A stretch of DNA of 64,000 nt from Roseobacter sp. SK209-2-6 (GCF_000169455.1 NZ_AAYC01000012.1:62001-126000); one strand, 5' to 3'. Positions 37,280 through 46,608 are shown, counted from the first letter of the stretch. Notes: generated from the sequence alone by a model not told the origin. Program-made: numbers and translations.

Positions 37280-38230
37280 TTAGGGGAAATCGGGGAAGTG
37301 TTTCTTGCGTTTTGCAACCAGATCCAGAGGGCGGATTCGGAGAAGATCCACCTCTTGTAGCCGTTCCCGCAACGCAGGGCCCGCTTCGCAAGTTTCCGCA
37401 AAAAAGGCGCGCAGCCCGGCTTGTCCCTCTTTCTCTTCCAGTGCTTTCAGGAGCATGTGAAGATTCGGGCTGCCCTTTTCCCAGCGACGAGGTGGTGCAA
37501 GTTCCGCACGATAAGACCCTTTTTCAAGTCGATACCGATAATGAGCGAACCATTTTTCCCAGTCAGATGCATGCAGATGGCAGAGGTCGACTTCCGGCAG
37601 GTTTGCCAAACCGGGGTTTTCGATCTCAGAGAAATAGGCGTTGTGAATGCGGAAGGTGAGGTGTTCCAATCCGCAACGAACGAACAATTTGCCCTGTGTA
37701 TGGCTTAGGAAACCACCATTCAGATAGCTGGCAAAGCGAGGGTAGATTTCGGCTAGTATGGCGTCTTGAGAGGCTGAAGCAGATAGATGCGCCTTAAAGG
37801 CTTCTTCCGCTCCGGCCAGAGCCTCCAAGGCCTGTACCCGCAGGGAGTAGCAGTCAGGAGATTGCTTTTCGAGCAAATCTGCGATGGGCATGCTGGACCA
37901 CAAGAACTCATCCACATCGATATGCGCCAGCCAATCTAGGTCCTTGCTTTGCCGGTTATAAGTTCTTGAGGCATTTTTGGTTTGGCGCACTTGGTGTTTT
38001 TGAGGGCGCCCGTTCTTACTCCGCTTGGCCCAGAAGGCATCATTGCAGTTGAAGACACGAATTTTAGGATGTGCCCGCAGAAAAGGAAGGGCCTCTGGGC
38101 AGGGCGCATCCAGATAGAGAAACAATCGATGCGCTCCGGCCTCCAGGTGAAAGGCCGCGAATTCTAGGATTTCTCTGGCTGGAGCTTTGATGGTGCTGAC
38201 AATGCCCCAATTTGTGGAACCGGGGTTCAT
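37280..38230 (-). CDS. Glycosyltransferase family 2-like protein
   Basis: 316-residue protein of the Glyco_tranf_2_4 / GT92-like type. It begins WGIVSTIKAPAREILEFAAFHLEAGAHRLFLYLD, the usual start of the nucleotide-sugar-binding fold, and has the metal-binding DxD at residues 105-107 in LAHIDVDEFLW. A basic patch (RSKNGRPQKHQVRQTK) precedes the DxD. Related roseobacter proteins are annotated as glycosyltransferases of unknown acceptor. No sugar-biosynthesis genes are adjacent; it stands alone between prfC and rhlE. Confidence 0.8.
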   Translation of the reverse strand: MNPGSTNWGIVSTIKAPAREILEFAAFHLEAGAHRLFLYLDAPCPEALPFLRAHPKIRVFNCNDAFWAKRSKNGRPQKHQVRQTKNASRTYNRQSKDLDWLAHIDVDEFLWSSMPIADLLEKQSPDCYSLRVQALEALAGAEEAFKAHLSASASQDAILAEIYPRFASYLNGGFLSHTQGKLFVRCGLEHLTFRIHNAYFSEIENPGLANLPEVDLCHLHASDWEKWFAHYRYRLEKGSYRAELAPPRRWEKGSPNLHMLLKALEEKEGQAGLRAFFAETCEAGPALRERLQEVDLLRIRPLDLVAKRKKHFPDFP

Positions 38231-38349
38231 TGTATTGCTCGCTTTCCTATACCACAGGGCGGTACTTCTGACCCTAAACTAGCGTTGAAGCTAACCTTGG
38301 ATCTGGGTGTTGGACAAGATGATTTCGCCCAAGGCAGAGCCAGTGATTT

Positions 38350-38380
38350 CTGCGGGGAGGAGGTTGGTTACTCCCCGCAG
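38350..38380 (-). terminator. Stem-loop downstream of prfC
   Basis: A perfect 10-bp stem (38350-38359 with 38371-38380, 11-base loop) lies 18 bp after the prfC stop. There is no U-tract on the minus strand, so it may protect the transcript end rather than terminate. Confidence 0.45.
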
Positions 38381-38398
38381 GAGGTGTTTGGCTTGGGG

Positions 38399-40006
38399 CT
38401 AAGCCATCATCTCTTTGGTGGACGTCAGTTTAAGATCTGGATAGTCACGCTCGACCCGGTCAATGTCCCATTGCAATCGCGTCAGGTAGACAATGTCACC
38501 ATCGTGGTCATGGGCAATGTGCTGTTTGTTGGCGTTGACGAATTTGTCGACCGCCGCTTTGTCACCACTCACCCAGCGGGCAGAGGTGAACTGGCTGGCC
38601 TCAAACCGTACAGGTAGTCCGTATTCCATTTCAATCCGGCTGGCGAGCACCTCAAATTGCAGAGCACCCACGACACCAACGATAAAGCCTGACCCGATGG
38701 AGGGTTTAAAGACCTTAGCAGCGCCTTCTTCAGCGAACTGCATCAGCGCCTTTTCCAGGTGTTTTGCCTTCATCGGGTCGCCTGCACGCACGCCTTGCAA
38801 GAGCTCTGGCGCAAAGGAGGGAATGCCGGTCACTCGCAGCGCCTCACCCTCGGTCAGCGTGTCGCCGATGCGCAGCTGACCGTGGTTCGGGATACCGATG
38901 ATGTCACCGGCCCAGGCCTCTTCGGCCAACTCCCGGTCCGAGGCCAGGAACAATACGGGATTGGAGATGGCCATAGGTTTTTTCGAGCGCACATGCGTGA
39001 GTTTCATGCCGCGTTTGAAATGGCCCGACGCCATCCGCACGAACGCCACCCGGTCGCGGTGCTTGGGGTCCATGTTGGCCTGAACCTTAAAGACAAATCC
39101 AGCGACCTTCTTCTCCTCCGGTGCTACCGCACGGGGGTGCGCCGACTGAGGCTGGGGCTCGGGCCCATAGGCGCCGATGCCGTCCATCAGCTCTTTGACA
39201 CCAAAGGAGTTGATAGCAGAGCCAAACCAGATTGGGGTCATGTGACCTTCGAGAACAGCTTGCGGGTCGAGCGCTGGCAGCAATTCGCGCGCCATTTCAA
39301 CCTCTTCCAGCAGTTTTTCTAGCAGATGCTCGGGAATATGTTCAGCCAGTTTGGGGTCATCCAGACCTTCTATGGCGATGCTTTCGGCGACCTTGTTACG
39401 GTCGGCGCGGTCCATCAGCTCCAGCCGGTCGCGCAGCATGTCATAACAACCGATGAAGTCGCGCCCCACCCCGATAGGCCAGGCCGCAGGCGTCACATCA
39501 ATTGCCAGGTTTTCCTGGATCTCATCAATGATCTCAAAGGTATCCCGGCTTTCGCGGTCCATCTTATTACAGAAGGTCAGGATCGGCAGGTCGCGCAACC
39601 GGCAGACCTCGAACAGCTTCTGGGTTTGGCTCTCGACCCCTTTTGCACCGTCAATCACCATAACAGCTGCATCCACAGCAGTCAGGGTGCGGTAAGTGTC
39701 TTCGGAGAAGTCCGAGTGGCCAGGGGTATCCACCAGATTAAAGCGGAAACCGCTGAAATCAAATGACATCGCCGAGGCCGAGACCGAGATACCCCGGTCC
39801 TTTTCCATCTGCATAAAGTCCGAGCGCGTTCGCCGCGCTTCGCCCTTGGCACGGACCTGACCCGCCATCTGGATAGCGCCACCATAGAGTAGAAACTTCT
39901 CGGTCAGCGTGGTCTTGCCGGCATCCGGGTGCGAGATGATCGCAAAGGTGCGGCGCCGCGCGATTTCGGGCGGCAGTTCAGGGCGGTTTGCAGCGGTATC
40001 CAACAT
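38399..40006 (-). CDS. prfC: Peptide chain release factor 3
   Basis: Translational GTPase that recycles RF1 and RF2 after peptide release. 535 residues from MLDTAANRPELPPEI. G1 is ISHPDAGKTTLTEK, G3 VDTPGHSDFSEDTYR, G4 FCNKMDRESRD. The C-terminal domain segments MNTPVGI-type oligomer region and EVLASRIEMEYGLPVRFE are as in RF3 rather than EF-G. The upstream ATG at 40042 would add 12 residues with no counterpart. Not every alphaproteobacterium has RF3, but roseobacters commonly do. Confidence 0.95.
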   Translation of the reverse strand: MLDTAANRPELPPEIARRRTFAIISHPDAGKTTLTEKFLLYGGAIQMAGQVRAKGEARRTRSDFMQMEKDRGISVSASAMSFDFSGFRFNLVDTPGHSDFSEDTYRTLTAVDAAVMVIDGAKGVESQTQKLFEVCRLRDLPILTFCNKMDRESRDTFEIIDEIQENLAIDVTPAAWPIGVGRDFIGCYDMLRDRLELMDRADRNKVAESIAIEGLDDPKLAEHIPEHLLEKLLEEVEMARELLPALDPQAVLEGHMTPIWFGSAINSFGVKELMDGIGAYGPEPQPQSAHPRAVAPEEKKVAGFVFKVQANMDPKHRDRVAFVRMASGHFKRGMKLTHVRSKKPMAISNPVLFLASDRELAEEAWAGDIIGIPNHGQLRIGDTLTEGEALRVTGIPSFAPELLQGVRAGDPMKAKHLEKALMQFAEEGAAKVFKPSIGSGFIVGVVGALQFEVLASRIEMEYGLPVRFEASQFTSARWVSGDKAAVDKFVNANKQHIAHDHDGDIVYLTRLQWDIDRVERDYPDLKLTSTKEMMA

Positions 40007-40141
40007 GGTCAGGCCTCTAGCCAGAAACGGCGGTCGAGGCAAGGAAAACAGATGCCAAAATCAAAGCGAAAGGGGCAGAGCTTCGCCCGTTTGCACCCCT
40101 TTTGCGTCTCTAGTGAAAGGCATCATGCGGAGGCGAAGCCG

Positions 40142-41152
40142 CTACCGAAGCGAGGATCGTCTCAGCAGATCTACCGCATTGGGCAGGTCCAGGAGGGATT
40201 TTTCCACATCCAGGCCGTGGCTGTCTCGGCGCTGGCGGGTAGCGGGCATCTCAGTGATTTTTTGCAACACTTCATCCGGCAGGGCAGGTTGGATCATCGG
40301 ATCCAGGTATAGCGATTCCGCTGCGATGCCCTCGGCATAGATGATATGATGGCGGTCGAACAGAAGCTGGAAGTAGTCCACGAAACCGCCGTCTTGCAAC
40401 AGAACCGTTTCCCCATTCACCAGATCACGGGCACGGACTAGCAACTCCGGGCACCCTGTTCCGAGCTCGTCTCGGCGTTGGTAGACAAAGAGGCGGTGAT
40501 CGGGGCTGACCAATAAGTCGCCGGAATTGTTCATAGCGCCTTTTTTGATTAGGACCGGGGCCATGCGGCCCACCGCACGGGAGGTGCTTTGGCCAATCCA
40601 ACGCAGCTCTTGCACGCCGTCATCTCTGGTGAGAATGCGGTCGCCTGGGTGAAGATCTTCGATTGGCTTTTGTTGACCCGTCGCAAGAGTGATCCGTGTG
40701 CCGCGCGAAAAAGCTACGAAAGTCATCTGCGCCAGCTTCTCTCTTGCACCCTCCCTATCCGCGCGTACCAGTGAATATGAGGTTTCAGGCACAAGAGGGG
40801 CCATCGGCAGCAGGAAAATACCCGAGATCAGGCCCTCATCGTCGACCTCCACCATGATCAGCGCATCGATATTGCTTCCGGAGGCAGGCATTAAGGAAAT
40901 CGCACAATCGAGATGTAGCTCAGCGCCCGGCGTGCCAAGCTCTGTATCAGAGCTGGTGCAATAGCTGCTATCCGGTCCGGAACTAATACCTAGGCGTTGT
41001 GGCTGGGCAGGAGGCAACAGTTGGTAGATGTCATCAAGGATCAAATCCTCAAGAACCCCAAGAGAATCGCCCATATTGGCCCCCATTTCCACCAGAAACT
41101 GCTCCGCCGGATAGGCGGGTATGGATTGGATGGCGCGCTGTGTCCTGTTCAC
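40142..41152 (-). CDS. Hint-domain protein, lacking the catalytic cysteine
   Basis: 336 residues from GTG 41152. The N-terminal 130 residues (FLVEMGANMGDSLGVLEDL, LDDIYQLLP) are a conserved lead domain seen in roseobacter Hint proteins. The Hint_2 module starts near residue 145: FVAFSRGTRITLATGQQ, then HPGDRILTRDDGVQELRWIG and SPDHRLFV. The usual CF at its start is AF here (Ala147), so protein splicing or autocleavage at this residue is not expected. No export signal is visible. It is divergent from the short-chain dehydrogenase gene. Function unknown. Confidence 0.82.
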   Translation of the reverse strand: MNRTQRAIQSIPAYPAEQFLVEMGANMGDSLGVLEDLILDDIYQLLPPAQPQRLGISSGPDSSYCTSSDTELGTPGAELHLDCAISLMPASGSNIDALIMVEVDDEGLISGIFLLPMAPLVPETSYSLVRADREGAREKLAQMTFVAFSRGTRITLATGQQKPIEDLHPGDRILTRDDGVQELRWIGQSTSRAVGRMAPVLIKKGAMNNSGDLLVSPDHRLFVYQRRDELGTGCPELLVRARDLVNGETVLLQDGGFVDYFQLLFDRHHIIYAEGIAAESLYLDPMIQPALPDEVLQKITEMPATRQRRDSHGLDVEKSLLDLPNAVDLLRRSSLR

Positions 41153-41432
41153 GAAAGAGCCTCGGCTTGATCTGGGGGCAGGTTCTCATACGCCCCACTG
41201 GTTCTATGAGTGAGATCTATCTGATGAATATGGCACAATCCCGGCGATTCCGGGCTGAATTCCTGACCTGAAGCTAGATCTTCCTGATGATGATCAATGG
41301 TTTCAGACCTTGTCCTAAGAAAAACTTACTGAAATGTTCTTATTTTGTTCATTTTGCGCTGGATGGGACTGGCCAAGCCGTGCCTGACTGTGCATTCTCC
41401 GCGCAAGGATTGAAAAACCGGGAGTGAGTGCA

Positions 41433-42212
41433 ATGGATCTTGGCATCAAGGGGAAGCGCGCGTTGGTTTGTGCCAGCAGCAAGGGTCTGGGACGGGGCTG
41501 TGCCGAGGCTCTGGCCGAGGCGGGCGTGGATCTGGTTTTGAACGCGCGCGGCGCTGAAGCGTTGGAGAACACCGCCCAAACCATCCGGAAAGAATATGGG
41601 GTCTCTGTTGTTGCCGTTGCAGCTGATGTCTCTAAAGAAGAAGGGCGTGCCAAGCTGCTGAATGCTGCGGAGAAAGTTGATATTCTTGTAAATAACGCCG
41701 GTGGCCCGCCTCCGGGGATGTGGTCCGATTGGGATCGGGAGGATTTCATTCAGGCTCTGGATGCCAATATGTTGGCACCAATTGCACTGATGAAGGCATA
41801 TCTGCCTGGCATGATGGACCGAGGTTGGGGACGTGTTGTCAATATCACTTCGCAATCAGTGAAGGCCCCTATTGCAGTCCTGGGTTTGTCGAACTCGGCC
41901 CGCGCTGGCCTTACTGGCTATGTTGCCGGTACTGCGCGGCAGGTTGCGGAAAGAGGCGTTAATATCAACAACTTGCTGCCAGGAATTCATGCGACGGATA
42001 GGGCCGTTTCACTGGATAGCGCAGTCTCTAGCCAGCAGGGGATCAGCATGGAGGAAGCTCAAGCGCAGCGTGCCGCTACTATTCCGGCCCGTCGGTATGG
42101 AACAGCTGCAGAATTTGGTGCAACCTGTGCCTTTTTGTGCTCTCAGCATGCAGGTTTCATTGTGGGTCAGAACATCCTTTTGGATGGCGGTGCAACAAAT
42201 ATGACCCTCTGA
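41433..42212 (+). CDS. Short-chain dehydrogenase/reductase (FabG-like)
   Basis: 259 residues from ATG 41433, with GGGAG 8-12 bases upstream. The NAD(P) motif is a slightly altered ALVCASSKGLGRGCAEAL (TGxxxGxG replaced by ASSKGLG, as in some 3-oxoacyl reductase relatives). NNAGGPPPG, and the catalytic region with Ser in NITSQSVKAP; the usual YxxxK Tyr is not obvious, with LSNSARAGLTGYVAG in its place, as in a known SDR subset (N-S-A-R). This subset is often annotated 3-oxoacyl-ACP reductase. Substrate unknown. It is followed 10 bp later by the AlkC-like gene. Confidence 0.85.
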   Translation: MDLGIKGKRALVCASSKGLGRGCAEALAEAGVDLVLNARGAEALENTAQTIRKEYGVSVVAVAADVSKEEGRAKLLNAAEKVDILVNNAGGPPPGMWSDWDREDFIQALDANMLAPIALMKAYLPGMMDRGWGRVVNITSQSVKAPIAVLGLSNSARAGLTGYVAGTARQVAERGVNINNLLPGIHATDRAVSLDSAVSSQQGISMEEAQAQRAATIPARRYGTAAEFGATCAFLCSQHAGFIVGQNILLDGGATNMTL

Positions 42213-42222
42213 GGAAGCGGAA

Positions 42223-43341
42223 ATGGCCAGCGGGTTCTCACTCAAAGATCAGTTGTTTAACCAAGAAAAGATCCGCTATTTGGCGGATCTTTTCTCCTCG
42301 GCTGATGCCAGCTTTGATGCATTAGCATTTGAGGAAGAGGTCATGTCCAAACTACTTGGGCTTGAACTCAAAGAGCGTATGGCTTGGATTGCCGAAGTTC
42401 TGGGGCGAAATCTGCCCGAGACATTGCCAGAGCTCGCCCCAATACTCCTGAAGGCTCTGCCCGAACCATTGGATCCAGGGAAACGTGACGATGATTTCGG
42501 CGATTTTATCTTTGCGCCTTTGGGGGAGTTGGTTGTGGCACGTGGCCTGCCGGACCACATGCCGCTGGCCCTGGACCTGATCGAAGAAATCACGCAGCGC
42601 TTCTCCATGGAATGGGCTATTCGCGCCTTCTTTCATGTGGATAAGGCGCAAACCCTAAAGCGGATGGAGGCCTGGGCCGAGCATCCAAATTATCATGTTC
42701 GACGTCTGGTCAGCGAAGGAAGTAGGCCACGATTGCCCTGGGGGACCTCAATTCCGCTGGACGTGGCAGAGGCTTTGCCTCTCTTGGATAGGCTTTATGG
42801 CGACCCCACGCGCTATGTGACTCGTTCGGTGGCAAACCATTTGAACGACGTTTCAAAGAAAGATCCTGATCTGGTTTTGAAGCGGCTTCGCCTCTGGGCG
42901 GATGAGCGGAGGCAGGAGGGCAAAGAACTGGATTGGATGACCGCCCATGCTTGTCGCGGCTTGATAAAAGATGGGCACGCTGGCGCCTTGCTTTTGCTGG
43001 GATATGATCCTTCAGCCCAGGTCGAAGCCAAGATGACGCTGAAATCCAAAAATGTCCGAATTGGTGAATACCTGGAGTTTGAGGTTCAGTTGAATGCGAG
43101 CGAAAGAACTCCTGTTATTGTTGACTATATTATTGAATTTCAGCGGTCTGCGGGTAAAAGTTCACAAAAGGTTTACAAGTTGAAGAAAGCGATAATTCAG
43201 AGAAAAATGTTCGCATTGGAAAAGCGGCATTTGCTTAAAGGTGATGCCACAACCTTTAAACTACACCCTGGGCACCATAAGATAGAGTTGCTGGTAAACG
43301 GTGTGGTCCGCGCGGAAAGCGCCTTTGAACTCCTCGCCTAG
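42223..43341 (+). CDS. AlkC/AlkD-like DNA alkylation repair protein
   Basis: 372 residues built of HEAT-like helical repeats. MASGFSLKDQLFNQEKIRYLADLF and the region around WAEHPNYHVRRLVSEGSRPRLPWG match the AlkC (COG4335) type of 3-methyladenine glycosylase. RYVTRSVANHLNDVSKKDPDLV continues the repeat surface. The last 110 residues (ASERTPVIVDYIIEFQRSAGKSS to AESAFELLA) look like an immunoglobulin-like beta domain, which occurs in AlkC-family proteins. GAGGAAGCG precedes the start. Co-directional with the SDR gene. Confidence 0.82.
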   Translation: MASGFSLKDQLFNQEKIRYLADLFSSADASFDALAFEEEVMSKLLGLELKERMAWIAEVLGRNLPETLPELAPILLKALPEPLDPGKRDDDFGDFIFAPLGELVVARGLPDHMPLALDLIEEITQRFSMEWAIRAFFHVDKAQTLKRMEAWAEHPNYHVRRLVSEGSRPRLPWGTSIPLDVAEALPLLDRLYGDPTRYVTRSVANHLNDVSKKDPDLVLKRLRLWADERRQEGKELDWMTAHACRGLIKDGHAGALLLLGYDPSAQVEAKMTLKSKNVRIGEYLEFEVQLNASERTPVIVDYIIEFQRSAGKSSQKVYKLKKAIIQRKMFALEKRHLLKGDATTFKLHPGHHKIELLVNGVVRAESAFELLA

Positions 43342-43587
43342 GAGTGTCTTTAGCGCATCTAGAAGGAGCAGGTTTCGGGCTAAGTGGTCGGGTTGATTGC
43401 TGAGCCAGCCGGACCTTAAGGCTGGTCGGTTTTGGTGATTTGAAACGCTCGGGTTTGTAGACCGTGGTTCAATGGGAATACACGCGCAGTCACGCTTGCG
43501 TTAGCTTTGGTTCAGCCGGGTTGCGAGTTGGAAAGGTGGGGGGTAGCCCCTTGGGTATCTATTCTGACTGCCTGGAGAAGACCTGAA

Positions 43588-44637
43588 ATGAAGCACGAAT
43601 CCGTACAGACCTATTATGGTGAAACGCTTCAGGGCAGTGAAGATCTACAGACCAATGCCTGCTGCACTCCGGATGAAATCCCTGCCCATGTAAAGGCGGT
43701 CCTGTCCAAGGTTCATGACGAAGTTTTGACACGCTACTACGGGTGCGGCCTGATCGCGCCAGAGGCGCTGGAGGGCGCGAATATCCTGGATCTTGGCTGC
43801 GGTGCTGGGCGCGATGTCTATGCGCTGTCTGCTATGGTCGGACCAGAAGGGCGGGTCGTTGGTGTCGATATGACAGAGGCGCAGCTGGAGGTGGCCCGGA
43901 GGCATCAGGACTATCATGCCGAAGCCTTTGGTTATGACAGCAGCAATGTGGAATTCCACCATGGCTATATCGAAAAGCTGGAGGACCTCGGTCTGGAACC
44001 GGGCTCCTTTGACATCATCGTTTCCAACTGCGTGATCAATCTGGCCACCGACAAGGGGGCAGTTCTGCGCGGGGCACATCACCTGCTGAAAGAGGGCGGT
44101 GAGATGTATTTCTCTGATGTCTATGCCGACCGGCGGGTGCCCGAGGCCATGGCGCAGGATGAAGTGCTTTACGGAGAATGCCTGTCAGGTGCGCTCTATT
44201 GGAATGATTTCCTCACCTTGGCCAAAGAGGCGGGGTTCCTTGATCCCCGTATGGTGACGGCCCGCCCGCTGACTGTCGAAAACCCGGTTCTCGAGGCGAG
44301 AGTGGCCCCGTTGAAATTCCTTTCGGCTACCTATCGATTGTTCAAGCTGCCAGCTCTGGAGAGCGCCTGTGAGGACTACGGTCAGGCGGTGATCTACAAG
44401 GGTACAATTCCGCATGTGCCGCATGCTTTGGTGCTGGATGATCACCACGTGATCGAAACCGGCAAAGTCTTTCCGGTCTGTGGAAATACTTGGATGATGT
44501 TGCAGGACTCGCGGCTTGCCCTGCATTTTGACTTCATTGGCGATTTTTCCACGCACTACGGGATATTTGCCGGCTGTGGCGGCAACTCACCATTCAATGG
44601 TTTGGATGCGCAGGCGGCAACGCCGGGCTGCTGCTAG
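43588..44637 (+). CDS. arsM: Arsenite S-adenosylmethionine methyltransferase
   Basis: Methylates trivalent arsenic. 349 residues from MKHESVQTYYGE (TGGAGAAGACC upstream). The SAM motif is ILDLGCGAGRDVY at 66-78, with GVDMTEAQLEVARRHQ. Cys25, Cys53, Cys148 and Cys198 match the arsenic-binding cysteines of algal ArsM (C44, C72, C174, C224) with nearly the same spacings (28, 95, 50). The C-terminal domain ends in Cys pairs (CGG, PGCC), as in the longer arsenosugar-type ArsM. The preceding 246 bp hold no gene. No arsR, arsB or arsS is in the window. The in-frame extension to 43507 is unlikely. Confidence 0.85.
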   Translation: MKHESVQTYYGETLQGSEDLQTNACCTPDEIPAHVKAVLSKVHDEVLTRYYGCGLIAPEALEGANILDLGCGAGRDVYALSAMVGPEGRVVGVDMTEAQLEVARRHQDYHAEAFGYDSSNVEFHHGYIEKLEDLGLEPGSFDIIVSNCVINLATDKGAVLRGAHHLLKEGGEMYFSDVYADRRVPEAMAQDEVLYGECLSGALYWNDFLTLAKEAGFLDPRMVTARPLTVENPVLEARVAPLKFLSATYRLFKLPALESACEDYGQAVIYKGTIPHVPHALVLDDHHVIETGKVFPVCGNTWMMLQDSRLALHFDFIGDFSTHYGIFAGCGGNSPFNGLDAQAATPGCC

Positions 44638-44799
44638 TTGTCGGCTATTCCTTCGGTTTGTTGTGGTGGTTGGAGTTCTTCTATCTGCCCGACAATCGGC
44701 TAGCCAGACTGGGGTGGTGCGTTTGGCTTGCGGCGGCAGCGCTGGGTTGCTATCCCGGCGTGAGCCCTAGTGTTTTCATCGGAAAAGCCCCACGACCTC

Positions 44800-45924
44800 A
44801 TGAATACTGCACCAGCTGAGACGATCAAACCCATCGCCCCGCCGAGGCTGGAGATCCGCAATCTTCACCGATTCTTTGATGGCCGCCCTGTTGTGGACGA
44901 TGTCTCTCTGCAGATCAGGGCCGGGCAGGTGACCTGCCTCTTGGGTCCTTCCGGCTGCGGAAAATCGACCACGCTGCGGATGATCGCGGGCGTAGAGATG
45001 CAGGACAGCGGTGAAATCTACGTCGATGGTAAGCTGATCTGCGATACCATTTTTCGCGTGCCACCCGAGCGGCGTGAGATTGGCCTCATGTTTCAGGACT
45101 TCGCCCTGTTTCCGCATCTTAGTGTTGCAGATAACGTGGCTTTTGGTCTCAAGGGATCAAAAGAAGAAAAGCGTCAGCGCGTCGCGGAGCTTTTGCAGAA
45201 AGTCTCGCTCACCCGCTTTATTGATGAGTTCCCGCACCAGCTCTCTGGTGGCGAGCAACAGCGGGTGGCACTGGCGCGCGCCCTGGCACCACGGCCTCGG
45301 ATCATGCTGATGGATGAACCTTTTTCCGGGCTGGATAATCGTCTGCGGGACGGGATCCGTGATGAGACGCTGACACTGCTCAAAGAAGAAGATGCCGCGG
45401 TTCTTCTGGTCACACATGAACCAGAAGAAGCCATGCGCATGGCTGACGAGATTGCTCTGATGCGCCGGGGAAAGATCGTGCAGCAGGGCGCCCCCTATAA
45501 TGTCTATACTCGACCGGTTGACCGGGCCGCCGTAGCGTTCTTCAGCGATGTCAATGTGGTGCAGGCGCAGGTGAATGGCGCATTGGCTCAGACCCCATTT
45601 GGAGAGTTTTTGGCCCCTGGCATTCCGGATGGCACGGATGTCGAAATCATCTTTCGCCCCCAGCATGTGAGGATCGATTTTGATCGGGCAGGCAAGGGAC
45701 CATTGCCAACTCCGACGGATGGGGTGGCGGCACGTGGTACTGTTCAGCGGGCGCGTTACCTGGGCCACGAAAGCCTGGTGGAGTTTCGGATGGACCACGA
45801 TGGATCAGTTGTTAAGGTCACTGTTCCAAAGGTGTTTTTGCCCGAAATTGATCGTGTCATGTGGCTGACCCTGCCACGTAACCGTTGCTATGTCTTCCCT
45901 TTGGAACGAGCAGCAGGAGCCTAG
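44800..45924 (+). CDS. ABC transporter ATP-binding protein, FbpC/PotA-like
   Basis: 374 residues from ATG 44800 (a GTG at 44770 gives ten more). Walker A LLGPSGCGKSTT, Q-loop MFQDFALFPH, signature LSGGEQQRVALARAL, Walker B RIMLMDEPFSGLD and the switch His in VTHEPEEA are intact, followed by a TOBE-type domain (FRPQHVRIDF, RARYLGHESLVEFRMDHDG). This organisation fits ferric iron, spermidine or sulfate/molybdate importers. No permease or binding-protein gene is nearby, so the partner must be elsewhere. It ends 3 bp before the convergent regulator gene. Confidence 0.85.
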   Translation: MNTAPAETIKPIAPPRLEIRNLHRFFDGRPVVDDVSLQIRAGQVTCLLGPSGCGKSTTLRMIAGVEMQDSGEIYVDGKLICDTIFRVPPERREIGLMFQDFALFPHLSVADNVAFGLKGSKEEKRQRVAELLQKVSLTRFIDEFPHQLSGGEQQRVALARALAPRPRIMLMDEPFSGLDNRLRDGIRDETLTLLKEEDAAVLLVTHEPEEAMRMADEIALMRRGKIVQQGAPYNVYTRPVDRAAVAFFSDVNVVQAQVNGALAQTPFGEFLAPGIPDGTDVEIIFRPQHVRIDFDRAGKGPLPTPTDGVAARGTVQRARYLGHESLVEFRMDHDGSVVKVTVPKVFLPEIDRVMWLTLPRNRCYVFPLERAAGA

Positions 45925-45927
45925 GCC

Positions 45928-46608
45928 CTAATCCTTGTTGCGATGAGGGTCGTAATCGACAAAGCGCTTGCCGGGTTCATCGACAAAGAGTTCTGGCAGC
46001 GCGGTTGCATTCTGGATCAGGTCGACACGAAACACCCGAAAATCCTCTCGTGCTTCACACCAGGCGGTTAGCGTCCAGACACGCCCCCAATATTCCATAT
46101 GCAGGGGGCGAATGACTCTCTCACTCTTGGTGCCATCAATACGTTGGTAATCGATCATGAGTTTCTGGCGTGCCTTGATGGCGGCACGCAGCACAGGCAT
46201 CTGAGCAAAGCCCCGCGCAGCATCGGCGAAGGGGTAGACCGCAAATTTCCAGGCATCCGCCTCGGCAATGGTTTCTTCTGGAAGGACTGCGTCCAGCTTT
46301 GCCGCAAGTGAGAGGGCTGCGGATTTCAGATCCGGGTCAGCGGCTTCTGCCACGATCGCCATGCCCAGGTTCAGCGCCTCCAGTTCTTCCGGCGTCAGCG
46401 TCAGTGGCGGCAGGGTGATCTGGTCGCGCACCATATAGCCAACACCACGCTCGCCCTCGACCGGCACGCCCGAGGCCACAAGCGTGTCCATATCGCGATA
46501 GATCGTGCGGGTAGAGACCTCGAGCCGCTCGGCGATATCCATTGCGCGATGGAGTTTCCCATCGCGCAGGATCTGTATGATCTCAAAGAGGCGGTCGGTG
46601 CGGCGCAT
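45928..46608 (-). CDS. YafY/DeoR-type transcriptional regulator with WYL domain
   Basis: 226 residues. An N-terminal winged helix-turn-helix of the HTH_11 type is seen: RRTDRLFEIIQILRDG, then HRAMDIAERLEVSTRTIYRDMDTL (recognition helix). A WYL domain follows at about 135-205 with KARQKLMIDYQRIDGTKSERVIRPL and WGRVWTLTAWCEAREDFRVFRVD. Such proteins sense small ligands and control adjacent genes. The next gene on the same strand, upstream, encodes a small monooxygenase-like protein, probably its target. Confidence 0.9.
   Translation of the reverse strand: MRRTDRLFEIIQILRDGKLHRAMDIAERLEVSTRTIYRDMDTLVASGVPVEGERGVGYMVRDQITLPPLTLTPEELEALNLGMAIVAEAADPDLKSAALSLAAKLDAVLPEETIAEADAWKFAVYPFADAARGFAQMPVLRAAIKARQKLMIDYQRIDGTKSERVIRPLHMEYWGRVWTLTAWCEAREDFRVFRVDLIQNATALPELFVDEPGKRFVDYDPHRNKD

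Noticed and set aside
43401-43433. Possible terminator after the AlkC-like gene
   Set aside because: The stem is only about 6 bp (CCAGCC/GGCTGG) with a poor T-run, so I did not call it.
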